From Rubellimicrobium sp. CFH 75288 (GTDB taxonomy: Bacteria > Pseudomonadota > Alphaproteobacteria > Rhodobacterales > Rhodobacteraceae), in NCBI RefSeq assembly GCF_009904055.1, contig NZ_WYDP01000020.1, positions 17,796 to 81,795 on the forward strand: 64,000 nucleotides of DNA. Direction: 5' to 3'. Below the pieces are notes generated by a model. It did no database searches. It was not told the DNA's origin and saw nothing but the letters and a program-made list of their open reading frames with translations. Positions 57,106-64,000 of this stretch are shown here, one piece after another. Each line of letters starts with the position of its first letter. The stretch's first letter is position 1. Position numbers and translations under genes: made by a program.

Positions 57106-57133
57106 GGAGGGTCCCCTTCTGCCGGGACCCTCC
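57106..57133 (-). promoter_or_regulatory. Hairpin abutting the pheS start codon
   Basis: Minus strand: GGAGGGTCCC (57133-57124), 8-base loop GGCAGAAG, GGGACCCTCC (57115-57106), then the ATG at 57105. The 10-bp stem is perfect and ends at the first base before the start codon, the same layout as metG. Confidence 0.55.
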
Positions 57134-57356
57134 GTTAGCGAAGCCCCTCGGGCCGCGCAAGGCAGCCGGAGCGCCGGGCGCGAGGGGTGATTCGCGGGGG
57201 AGGCAGGACGGCACGGATCGCGGACGGTGTCACGGCAAGGGCAGGATTGCGCGCCGGCGGGGAAACACCGCGGTCGAATCTGGGCGCGGCGGGTTGACGC
57301 GCGCGGCCGGAGTCCCGAGGTTTTCAACTTGGGATTGAGTTCCTGCCTCCGGAACC

Positions 57357-57905
57357 ATGAGGAGACGGACCGTGGTCCTGCTGCTTCTGTTCGCCGGCAT
57401 CCTGGGGGGGACGCTGGCCGCCATGGCGGCGGCGCTTGCCGGCTGGCCGGTGGCGGGCTGGGTGCTCGCCTATGGGCTGGGCGGCGCGGGAGGCATCGGG
57501 CTGGGGGCCGCGGCAGCGGCGGCCTGGCGGCCCGCAGAGGAGGACCCGGAGATGGAGGACTGGCTCGAGGCGGTCTCGCCGCGCCGGGGCGGGGAGGTGG
57601 TCCGCCTGGCGGAGCAATCCGCGCGGCGGCGTCTGCCCCGGCGTCAGGCCGATGCGCGGCTGGCGCCGGACTGGGTGGCAGAGGGCGAGGGGGGGCCGGA
57701 GGCGCCGCGGGCGGCGGGATGGCCCGAGGACATGCCCGAGGACCTGCGGCTGCGCCTGACGGCGGCGCTCGATGCGGGCGGGGCCCCGGACCTGCTCTGG
57801 GACGAGATCCGGGGCTGGCTTCTGGAGCGCCGGGTGGAGCCGCCGGAGGCGGCCCCTCGGGCGGCGGCCCGGGAGGAGGGCGCGCCGGAGCCGCGGCCGC
57901 GCTGA
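57357..57905 (+). CDS. Hypothetical membrane protein with acidic/Arg-rich cytoplasmic tail
   Basis: Protein of 182 residues, not recognised. Two hydrophobic helices at the N-terminus ([25 protein letters not shown] and [23 protein letters not shown]) followed by ~130 polar residues rich in Arg, Glu and Pro with [14 protein letters not shown] near the end. Sits on the plus strand between rplT and pheS (both minus), which normally are adjacent in this group. A TTGACG at 57293 may be part of its promoter. Real gene plausible from its membrane pattern and composition. Confidence 0.6.
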   Translation: MRRRTVVLLLLFAGILGGTLAAMAAALAGWPVAGWVLAYGLGGAGGIGLGAAAAAAWRPAEEDPEMEDWLEAVSPRRGGEVVRLAEQSARRRLPRRQADARLAPDWVAEGEGGPEAPRAAGWPEDMPEDLRLRLTAALDAGGAPDLLWDEIRGWLLERRVEPPEAAPRAAAREEGAPEPRPR

Positions 57906-57911
57906 GCCGCG

Positions 57912-58274
57912 TCAGGCCAGCGCGTCGCGGGCGCGGCCGGCGATGGCGTTGAACGCCTCGGGCTCGTGCACGGCGAGGTCGGCGAGGACCTTGCGATCCA
58001 CCTCGATGCCCGCCTTGGACAGGCCCGCGATGAAGCGCGAATAGGTCAGCGAGGGGTCGAAGGCGCGCGCGGCGGCATTGATGCGCTGGATCCAGAGGGC
58101 GCGGAAGTCGCGCTTGCGCGTCTTGCGGTCGCGCGTGGCGTACTGGTTGGCCTTGTCCACGGCCTGCTTGGCGACCTTGAAGGTGCGCGAGCGGCGGTCG
58201 AAATAGCCCTTGGCCTGGTCGAGGACCTTCTTGTGGCGGCGGTGGGTGACGGGGCCGGTCTTGGTGCGGGACAT
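57912..58274 (-). CDS. rplT: 50S ribosomal protein L20
   Basis: Protein of 120 residues. [102 protein letters not shown] is L20, needed early in 50S assembly. Follows rpmI by 12 bp; convergent with the hypothetical gene by 6 bp. Confidence 0.97.
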   Translation of the reverse strand: MSRTKTGPVTHRRHKKVLDQAKGYFDRRSRTFKVAKQAVDKANQYATRDRKTRKRDFRALWIQRINAAARAFDPSLTYSRFIAGLSKAGIEVDRKVLADLAVHEPEAFNAIAGRARDALA

Positions 58275-58286
58275 CGGGGGCGCTCC

Positions 58287-58487
58287 TCAGCGGTCGTAGG
58301 GCATGTAGATCTTGATGATGCGCGTGTCCTGCGCGGACAGGACCGTGGTTCCCCGCGCCTGGCGGATGAACTTGGGCGTGCGCTTGATCATGTTGTGCCG
58401 CTTGCCGGTCTGGCCGGCCTTGACGAGGCCCGTGGCCGTCATCTTGAAGCGCTTCTTGGCGCTCGACTTGGTCTTCATCTTGGGCAT
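58287..58487 (-). CDS. rpmI: 50S ribosomal protein L35
   Basis: Protein of 66 residues. [66 protein letters not shown] is L35. First gene of rpmI-rplT. The 152-bp region upstream must hold its promoter and leader; infC is not adjacent. Confidence 0.97.
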   Translation of the reverse strand: MPKMKTKSSAKKRFKMTATGLVKAGQTGKRHNMIKRTPKFIRQARGTTVLSAQDTRIIKIYMPYDR

Positions 58488-58639
58488 TTTCGCTCCTCCT
58501 GGGGCGTGGGGCGCAGACGAGGCAATGCCGGAGGCCAGCCTGCGCGGACGGCACCGCGCGACCGGGGGGGCCGCACGGCATGGGCGCGCGTCCTACACCG
58601 GCCGGCCGGCCGCGGCAAGGGTGCCGTCGGCGGGAGCGG

Positions 58640-58864
58640 TCAGAGAAGGCGGGAGGCCAGACGCACGAAGGCGGCCGGGATGCCGTCCCAGCCGTAGAGG
58701 CCGGGCTTCTGCCAGACGGCAAGGGCGACAAGGGCGCCGCCCGCCATCACGAGGATCGCCGCCGCGCGCGGGGCACGGCCGTCGGCAAAGGCCCCCACGC
58801 CCGAGGGGAAGGCGAGCACCAGAAGCACCACGCCCACCACGAAGGCCAGATCGGTATCGAGCAT
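58640..58864 (-). CDS. Small two-helix membrane protein
   Basis: Protein of 74 residues: [22 protein letters not shown] and [21 protein letters not shown] are membrane helices, and the tail [20 protein letters not shown] is polar. I do not know the family, but small proteins of this kind occur beside pyk in Rhodobacterales. It is 58 bp downstream of pyk on the same strand; co-transcription likely. Function unknown. Confidence 0.65.
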   Translation of the reverse strand: MLDTDLAFVVGVVLLVLAFPSGVGAFADGRAPRAAAILVMAGGALVALAVWQKPGLYGWDGIPAAFVRLASRLL

Positions 58865-58922
58865 CCCACCGCCCCCCGGCGGGTCCCGCCGCGGCGGGCC
58901 CGCCTCCTGTCCCGGAGGCAGG

Positions 58923-60368
58923 CTATTCCGGCTCGCCCTGGTAGATCAAACGTTCCTCGCAGGGCGCGACGCGCAGGATGTTGGTCGAACCCGGCGTGTT
59001 GAAGGGCACGCCCGCCGTGACCACGATGCGGTCGCGCGGGTCGGCGAAGCCGCGCGCCACGGCGGCGCGGATGGCGGCCAGCACCGCCTTCTTGAAGCGG
59101 TCCACCGGATCGGTGACCACGCAATCCACCCCCCAGGACAGGCAGAGCCGCCGCGCCGTCGGCACTTCGGAGGTCAGCGCGATGATGGGCACGCGCGGCC
59201 GTTCGCGCGAGACGAGAAGCGCGGTCGTGCCCGATTCGGAAAAGCAGGCGATGGCGCGCACATGCGTGGCCTCGGCCACCTCGCGCGCGGCCGAGACGAT
59301 GGCGTCGGCGGTGGTGCGCCGCTCCACCGCGCGGGCCGATTCGATGATCTGCGTGTAGGTGGGGTCGCTCTCCACCTCGCGCGCGACGGCGTCCATGGTC
59401 GCCACGGCCTCGCGCGGGTAGCGGCCGGCGGCCGATTCGGCCGACAGCATGATCGCGTCGGCCCCCTCGTAGATGGCGGTGGCGACGTCCGACACCTCGG
59501 CCCGGGTGGGGGTCGGGTTCTCGATCATCGATTCGAGCATCTGGGTGGCGACGATCACGGGCTTGGCCGCGGCGCGGCACTTGCGCACGAGGCGCTTCTG
59601 GATGGGGGGCACGTTCTGGAGCGGCAGCTCCACCCCGAGATCGCCGCGCGCCACCATGATCCCGTCCGAGGCCGCCAGGATCGCCTCGAAATCGCCCACG
59701 GCGGCGGGCTTCTCGATCTTGCTGAGGATGGCGGCGCGGCCGCGGGCGAGGCTGCGCGCCTCCTCCACGTCGGCGGCGCGCTGGACAAAGGAGAGCGCGA
59801 GCCAGTCCACCCCGAGGCCGCAGACGAATTCGAGGTCGCGGCGGTCCTTGTCCGACAGGGCCGCGAGCGGCAGGACCACGTCGGGCACGTTGACCCCCTT
59901 GCGGTCCGAGACGGTGCCGCCCACCGTCACGGTGCAATCGGCGAAGTCCGCGCCGCAGGATTCCACCCGCAGGCGCACCTTGCCGTCGTTGACGAGCAGC
60001 GTGGCGCCGGGGCGCAGCGCGTCGAAGATCTCCACATGCGGAAGCTGGACGCGGCTGGCATCGCCCGGTGCGGGGTCGAGATCGAGGCGGAAGCGCGCGC
60101 CCGTCTCGAGATCGTGCGCCCCCGCGGCAAAGAGGCCGAGCCGGAGCTTGGGCCCCTGCAGGTCGGCCAGGATCGCGATGGGCGATCCGGCCTCGGCCTC
60201 CACCTCGCGGATGAAGCGGTGGCGTGCCGCCACGTCCTCGTGGCTGCCATGGCTCATGTTGAGGCGGAACACGTCGGCGCCGGCCTCGTGCAGGGCGCGG
60301 ATGGTCTCCTTGGTGGAGGAGGCCGGGCCGAGCGTGGCCACGATCTTGACCTTGCGGTGGCGTCTCAT
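58923..60368 (-). CDS. pyk: Pyruvate kinase
   Basis: Protein of 481 residues. MRRHRKVKIVATLGPASSTKETI is the standard start; substrate loop DGIMVARGDLGVELPLQNVPPIQKRLVRKCRAAAKPVIVATQMLESM; ATP site with RVEVSDVATAIYEGADAIMLSAESAAG-type sequence. Converts PEP and ADP to pyruvate and ATP, opposing PckA. A GTTAGCG half-site lies 40-46 bases upstream of the start (60408-60414), like half of the LacI-type site seen at pckA. Confidence 0.97.
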   Translation of the reverse strand: MRRHRKVKIVATLGPASSTKETIRALHEAGADVFRLNMSHGSHEDVAARHRFIREVEAEAGSPIAILADLQGPKLRLGLFAAGAHDLETGARFRLDLDPAPGDASRVQLPHVEIFDALRPGATLLVNDGKVRLRVESCGADFADCTVTVGGTVSDRKGVNVPDVVLPLAALSDKDRRDLEFVCGLGVDWLALSFVQRAADVEEARSLARGRAAILSKIEKPAAVGDFEAILAASDGIMVARGDLGVELPLQNVPPIQKRLVRKCRAAAKPVIVATQMLESMIENPTPTRAEVSDVATAIYEGADAIMLSAESAAGRYPREAVATMDAVAREVESDPTYTQIIESARAVERRTTADAIVSAAREVAEATHVRAIACFSESGTTALLVSRERPRVPIIALTSEVPTARRLCLSWGVDCVVTDPVDRFKKAVLAAIRAAVARGFADPRDRIVVTAGVPFNTPGSTNILRVAPCEERLIYQGEPE

Positions 60369-60427
60369 GGCCGCGCGTCTCCTGTCCTCGTGCCCGCCCG
60401 GCGGGCCGTTAGCGGTCGCGGCGAGGT

Positions 60428-61264
60428 ATGGCGCGGTTTCCTTTGGCCGGCAACCGGGCTATGGCGGCCCGCGACATGCCGTCCGCCGCCCCCCCTGCCC
60501 CCGCCCAGCACCCCGCCTACGAGATCGTCTCGCCCGAGGCGCCGGGGCCCTGGCTCGTCACCTGCGACCATGCCTCGAACGCGGTGCCGGACTGGGTCGC
60601 GGGGGGCGATCTGGGCCTGCCGCCCGAGGAGATGGAGCGCCACATCGCCTGGGACATCGGGGCGGAGGGTCTGGCCCGCGCGCTGGCCCGCCGGCTGGGG
60701 GCGGCGGCCATCCTGGGGCGCTTCTCGCGGCTGGTGATCGACGCCAATCGCGGCGAGGACGACCCCACGCTGGTCATGCGGCTCTATGACGGGACGGTGA
60801 TCCCGGCCAACCGGGCGCTGGACGCGGCCGGGCTGGAGGAGCGGCTGGAGCGGCTCTGGCGGCCCTACCATGCCGCGCTGGAGGCGCTGCTGGCCCGGCG
60901 CGAGGTGCTGCTGGCCGTGCACAGCTTCACCCCGCAGCTGCGGGGCAGGCCCCCCCGGCCCTGGGAGGTGGCGGTGCTGCATTCGCCGCTCGACGGGCGG
61001 GTGGCGCTGCCGCTGATCGAGGGGCTGCGCGCGCGCGGCGACCTGGTGGTGGGGGACAACGAGCCCTATTCGGGCCACCTGCCCGGCGATTCGGTGGACC
61101 GTCACGCGCTGCGCACGGGTCGGCTCAACGTGCTGGTCGAGGTGCGGCAGGACCTGATCGCCACGCCCGAGGGGCAGGAGCGCTGGGGCGCGCGGCTGGC
61201 GCCGCATCTGGCCTGCGCCCTTGAGCGGGCGCGCGGCGGCGCCCATCTGGTCGGGGCGCAGTGA
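60428..61264 (+). CDS. N-formylglutamate amidohydrolase
   Basis: About 278 residues. The family signature is in LVTCDHASNAVPDWVAGGDLGL, DIGAEGLARALARRLGAAAILGRFSRLVIDANRGEDDPTLV, VLLAVHSFTPQLRG and NEPYSGHLPGDSVDRHAL. Hydrolyses N-formylglutamate or similar N-acyl amino acids; part of histidine use in some bacteria, though no hut genes are here. Start uncertain: 60428, 60461 and 60476 are in-frame ATGs without a convincing ribosome site; the conserved part begins after residue 29. Confidence 0.88.
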   Translation: MARFPLAGNRAMAARDMPSAAPPAPAQHPAYEIVSPEAPGPWLVTCDHASNAVPDWVAGGDLGLPPEEMERHIAWDIGAEGLARALARRLGAAAILGRFSRLVIDANRGEDDPTLVMRLYDGTVIPANRALDAAGLEERLERLWRPYHAALEALLARREVLLAVHSFTPQLRGRPPRPWEVAVLHSPLDGRVALPLIEGLRARGDLVVGDNEPYSGHLPGDSVDRHALRTGRLNVLVEVRQDLIATPEGQERWGARLAPHLACALERARGGAHLVGAQ

Positions 61265-61275
61265 CGGAGGCAGCC

Positions 61276-61602
61276 ATGACGCAGAAGATCGACCCGGCCA
61301 CGCAGACCGAGATCGAGGCGGCGGCGTTCCGGGCGCTGCGGCGCCATCTGCTCGAGACGCGGCCCGACGTGCAGAACATCGACCTGATGAACCTGGCCGG
61401 CTTCTGCCGCAACTGCCTGAGCCGCTGGATGGGCGAGGCGGCGGCCGAGCGGGGGATCGCGCTCGACAAGGACGAGGCGCGGGCGCTGTTCTACGGGATG
61501 CCCTATGCGGAATGGGTCGCGCGCCACCAGCGGGACGCCACGCCCGAGCAGCGCGCGGCCTTTGCCCGGGCCGTGGCGGATCACGGCGGCGAGGGGGCCT
61601 GA
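61276..61602 (+). CDS. DUF1244 family protein
   Basis: Protein of 108 residues. IEAAAFRALRRHLLETRPDVQNIDLMNLAGFCRNCLSRWMGEAAAERGIALDKDEARALFYGMPYAEW is the DUF1244 pattern (the FCRNCLSRW motif), a small helical protein common in alphaproteobacteria with no known biochemical role. ATG 61276 is chosen over an upstream GTG because GGAGG lies five bases before it. Follows the amidohydrolase by 11 bp, so likely one transcript. Confidence 0.93.
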   Translation: MTQKIDPATQTEIEAAAFRALRRHLLETRPDVQNIDLMNLAGFCRNCLSRWMGEAAAERGIALDKDEARALFYGMPYAEWVARHQRDATPEQRAAFARAVADHGGEGA

Positions 61603-61708
61603 TTCGAACAACCGCGGGGCGAGTCTGTGGCATTGGGTCCGGCGCGCGGACAGTGCCGGCCGCGGGAGCGGGACTGGCGCCCCGGATCGGACGCCGGCTG
61701 CGCCGGAA

Positions 61709-61737
61709 TTGACCGGCGAGTCAAGCCCTGCACATAG
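61709..61737 (+). promoter_or_regulatory. Sigma70-type promoter before a small membrane protein gene
   Basis: TTGACC (61709-61714), 17 bases, ACATAG (61732-61737). TGAC-N6-GTCA (61710-61723) overlaps the -35 and could be an operator. Transcription would start near 61744. Confidence 0.55.
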
Positions 61738-61786
61738 AGGGGCCGCTCTCCCCCGCTGCTCCTGTCCGTCCGCATCGAGGCATCCG

Positions 61787-61972
61787 ATGATCTGGTCCGC
61801 GATTCCCCTTCTCGTCCTTGGCATCCTCGGCATGGCGCTGGGCCCGCGGGCCGGCGCCGAGGAGGACGACGACGCGACGATCGCGCTGCGCCAGGAGGGG
61901 ATGTTCGACGGGCTGGAGGACGAGCTTCTGGCCGAGGCCGGACCGCTCGGGACCGGCGAGCCGATCCTGTGA
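61787..61972 (+). CDS. Small hypothetical membrane protein
   Basis: Protein of 61 residues: a single N-terminal hydrophobic helix (IWSAIPLLVLGILGMALG) and an acidic tail (EEDDDATIALRQEGMFDGLEDELLAEAG). Unrecognised. Supported by a good -35/-10 pair 45-78 bases upstream of ATG 61787 and by its composition; it lacks a strong ribosome site (CATCGAGGCATCCG). Convergent with the aminotransferase gene by 7 bp. Confidence 0.5.
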   Translation: MIWSAIPLLVLGILGMALGPRAGAEEDDDATIALRQEGMFDGLEDELLAEAGPLGTGEPIL

Positions 61973-61979
61973 GCGGCGC

Positions 61980-62834
61980 TCAGACGGCGGAGCGGCGCGC
62001 CTCCTCGACATAGAGGGCACGCAGGCGGGCGGCGACGGGGCCGGGGCTTCCCCCGCCCACGGGGCGGTCGTCGATGCGCACGACCGGCAGGACAAAGGTC
62101 GTGGCGGAGGTCACGAAGGCCTCGTCGGCGGCCTGCGCCTCGGCGAGGGTGAAGGGGCGCTCCTCGAGCGACAGGCCGGCTTCGGCGACGAGGCGCAGGA
62201 CGGCCGCGCGGGTGATGCCCGACAGGATCGCCTCGGAGGGGGGGCGGGTGACGAGGCGGCCCCCGGCCACGATCCAGGCGTTGTTGGAGGTCCCCTCGGT
62301 CACGAGGCCGTCCTCGACCATCCAGGCGTCGTCGGCGCCGCGCCCCCTGGCGATCATCTTGCCCCAGGAGGGATAGAGGAGCTGCACCGTCTTGATGTCG
62401 CGCCGCGCCCAGCGCAGGTCGGGGATGGAGATGACCCCGATCCCCCGCTCCGGCCCCCGGGCGAGGCCGGGCTTGGCCTGGGTGAAGAGCACGAGGGTGG
62501 GCGGCACCGGCGGGTCGGGCCAGGCGAAGTCGCGCTCGGGCGGGGCGCCGCGGGTGACCTGGAGATAGACCATCCCCTCGGACAGGGCGTTGCGCGCCAC
62601 GGCCTCGCGGTGGAGCGCGAGAAGGGCCGCGTCGTCGAGCGGGAGGTCCATCGAGAGCGCGGCGAGCGAGCGGCGCAGGCGCGCCATGTGGCCGGCGAAG
62701 TCCACGAGACGGCCGTCCAGCACGCTCGTCACCTCGTAGACGCCGTCGGCCATCAGGAAACCGCGGTCGAAGACGGAGACGGAGGCCTCGCCTTCGGGGA
62801 GCCAGCGGCCGTTGACGTGGACCTGTCGGGCCAT
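61980..62834 (-). CDS. Class IV aminotransferase, D-amino-acid (D-alanine) type
   Basis: Protein of 284 residues. VNGRWLPEGEASVSVFDRGFLMADGVYEVTSVLDGRLVDFAGHMARLRRSL is the fold-type IV start (D-amino acid aminotransferases); PLP lysine in WARRDIKTVQLLYPSWGKMIA; VTEGTSNNAWIV is the phosphate-binding turn and FVTSATTFVLPVVRID follows. Transfers amino groups between D-amino acids, e.g. D-Ala/D-Glu and keto acids. Only 3 bp after the dipeptide epimerase gene, which acts on murein-type dipeptides, so the two are co-transcribed. Confidence 0.9.
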   Translation of the reverse strand: MARQVHVNGRWLPEGEASVSVFDRGFLMADGVYEVTSVLDGRLVDFAGHMARLRRSLAALSMDLPLDDAALLALHREAVARNALSEGMVYLQVTRGAPPERDFAWPDPPVPPTLVLFTQAKPGLARGPERGIGVISIPDLRWARRDIKTVQLLYPSWGKMIARGRGADDAWMVEDGLVTEGTSNNAWIVAGGRLVTRPPSEAILSGITRAAVLRLVAEAGLSLEERPFTLAEAQAADEAFVTSATTFVLPVVRIDDRPVGGGSPGPVAARLRALYVEEARRSAV

Positions 62835-62837
62835 TCC

Positions 62838-63800
62838 CTATCCCCAGAGCGCCGGTTCGGGCGGATGGAGGCCCGCATCGTCGCAGCGCAGGCCGTGTGC
62901 GCGGTCCTGCGCGAGCAGGAGCGGCCCGTCAAGGTCCGCGATCGCCGCGCCCTGCGCGAGCAGCACCGCGGGCGCCACGGCGAGCGAGGTGGCCACCATG
63001 CAGCCCACCATCAGCGACAGGCCCTGCCGGCGGGCGGCATCGGCGAGCGCGAGCGCCTCGGTCAGGCCGCCGGCCTTGTCGAGCTTGACGTTGACCGCGT
63101 CGTAGAGCCCGGCGAGGGCGGGGAGCGACTCGCGGGTGCGGCAGCTCTCGTCGGCGCAGACGGGGACGGGGCGGGGCAGACGGGCGAGCGCGCCGTCCTC
63201 GCCCTCGGGGAAGGGCTGCTCGACAAGGGCGACCCGCAGCCGCTCGAGATGGGGCAGGAGCGCGCGGTAGTCGGCCTCTCGCCAGCCCTCGTTGGCGTCC
63301 ACGATCAGGCGGGGCGTGGGGGCGCCGCGGCGCACCGCCTCGAGCCGGGGGAGGTCGTCGGGGGTGCCGAGCTTGACCTTGAGGAGGGGGCGGTGGCCCT
63401 CCTCGCGGGCGCGGGCCTCCATGGCGGCGGGCTCGTCGAGCGAGAGGGTGAAGGCGGTCGGCACGGGACGCGGCGGGGGAAGGCCCGCGAGATCCCAGAC
63501 GCGGCGGCCCGTGCGCCTGGCCTCCCAGTCCCAGAGGGCGCAATCGGCGGCGTTGCGCGCGGCGCCGGGGGGCAGGAGATGGGGCAGCGCGGCGCGGGTG
63601 GCGTCCGGGGGCAGCGCGGCGATGGCGGCGGCGACGGCCTCGGGCGTCTCGCCGTAGCGGGGATAGGGGACGCATTCGCCGCGCCCCTCGGCGCCGTCGC
63701 GGGCGAGGCGGGCGACCACCACGCGGGCGTGTGTGCGGCTGCCGCGGCTGATGGTGAAGGCGCGGGCGAGGGGGAAGTCCTCGATCGTGGCGGAGAACAT
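62838..63800 (-). CDS. Dipeptide epimerase (L-Ala-D/L-Glu type), enolase superfamily
   Basis: Protein of 320 residues. Enolase-superfamily barrel: first Lys pair in LLKVKLGTPDDL, metal ligands Asp in RLIVDANEGWREADY, Glu in VALVEQPFPEG and Asp in VPVCADESC, then Lys in AVNVKLDKAGGLTEAL and GLSLMVGCMVATSLAVAP. This matches the dipeptide epimerase branch that epimerises L-Ala-D-Glu from peptidoglycan to L-Ala-L-Glu. Pairs with the adjoining aminotransferase. The 17-bp repeat array lies upstream of its start. Confidence 0.88.
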   Translation of the reverse strand: MFSATIEDFPLARAFTISRGSRTHARVVVARLARDGAEGRGECVPYPRYGETPEAVAAAIAALPPDATRAALPHLLPPGAARNAADCALWDWEARRTGRRVWDLAGLPPPRPVPTAFTLSLDEPAAMEARAREEGHRPLLKVKLGTPDDLPRLEAVRRGAPTPRLIVDANEGWREADYRALLPHLERLRVALVEQPFPEGEDGALARLPRPVPVCADESCRTRESLPALAGLYDAVNVKLDKAGGLTEALALADAARRQGLSLMVGCMVATSLAVAPAVLLAQGAAIADLDGPLLLAQDRAHGLRCDDAGLHPPEPALWG

Positions 63801-63868
63801 GGGCGGGCCTCTGGCGTCGGGCGGAGGGGGGCGTAGCCCGTCGCGGGCGGGAGGTCCACGGGGGGCGG

Positions 63869-63953
63869 GCGGGGGTCGGAGAGAGGCAGGGTTCGGGACG
63901 GAGCGGGGGTCGGGATGGGGCGGGGGTCGGGATGGGGCGGGGGTCGGAGAGAG
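63869..63953. repeat. Tandem 17-bp repeat array, five units
   Basis: Five units start at 63869, 63886, 63903, 63920 and 63937, each exactly 17 bp. Units 3 and 4 are identical (GCGGGGGTCGGGATGGG); units 1 and 5 share GCGGGGGTCGGAGAGAG; unit 2 is degenerate (GCAGGGTTCGGGACGGA). It lies in the non-coding DNA 69 bp upstream of the dipeptide epimerase start, at the window edge. Confidence 0.85.
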
Positions 63954-64000
63954 GCGGATCTGCCGGACCCCCTGCCCCGCGGGCGCGCGCTGCTGTAGGG

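Overview
The window is about 64 kb of very GC-rich chromosomal DNA from an alphaproteobacterium, almost certainly a member of Rhodobacterales (Rhodobacter/Paracoccus-type family). The evidence is gene content and order: chvI-chvG-hprK-rapZ-EIIA-ptsH next to a divergent pckA; etfB-etfA with an hbd gene; COQ9; a DUF1013/TrcR regulator; MipZ; a zinc-free L31; and a ChvI/ChvG two-component system. The genus cannot be fixed from sequence alone. No rRNA or tRNA genes, insertion sequences, prophage or CRISPR arrays are visible. Almost all of it is ordinary core genome.

Layout. 1-5.8 kb: SH3 protein end, an SDR, a YcjX/DUF697 pair, rpsU, COQ9 and a quinone oxidoreductase. 5.8-9.6 kb: electron-transfer flavoprotein (etfBA), a DUF6473 gene on the other strand, and hbd. 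9.7-14.5 kb (minus strand): envelope-stress/PTS regulatory block chvI-chvG-hprK-rapZ-EIIA-HPr. 14.7-23.4 kb: pckA, a lipocalin-like lipoprotein, aldo/keto reductase, SDR, metG, AI-2E permease, trcR and recR. 23.4-27 kb (minus): recR-ybaB and dnaX-rsgA, with the SRP RNA gene (own promoter) upstream. 27-34.9 kb: degenerate M24 protein, carboxylesterase, Lrp regulator divergent from ald, an AlbA_2 protein, DUF378, mscL and a GST. 34.9-41.3 kb: translation/secretion operon ffh-GNAT-GNAT-chorismate mutase-rpsP-rimM, then a cysteine hydrolase, DUF1328, trmD-rplS-rpmE. 41.3-46.9 kb: CHASE4-GGDEF-EAL protein, mipZ, bactofilin, phaA-phaB. 47-54.9 kb: argG, an overlapping sulfotransferase-like/aminotransferase pair, maeB and mutS. 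55.2-64 kb: ZIP transporter, pheS, rpmI-rplT, pyk, N-formylglutamate amidohydrolase, DUF1244, a class IV (D-amino-acid-type) aminotransferase and a dipeptide epimerase, ending at a 17-bp tandem repeat array.

Functional links. The hprK/HPr/EIIA/RapZ/ChvIG block together with pckA suggests coordinated control of carbon flux and envelope state. The pckA promoter carries two LacI-type operator-like sites 20 bp apart. The hbd promoter carries a CTGC-N3-GCAG palindrome on its -10 element, like the PhaR site of PHB-metabolism genes, and phaA-phaB lie 36 kb away. Several translation genes (metG, pheS, argG) have perfect hairpins at or against their start codons. I found no convincing new multi-gene system. 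The best leads are regulatory DNA and leader structures, degenerate enzymes (M24, EAL), and the sulfotransferase/aminotransferase pair.
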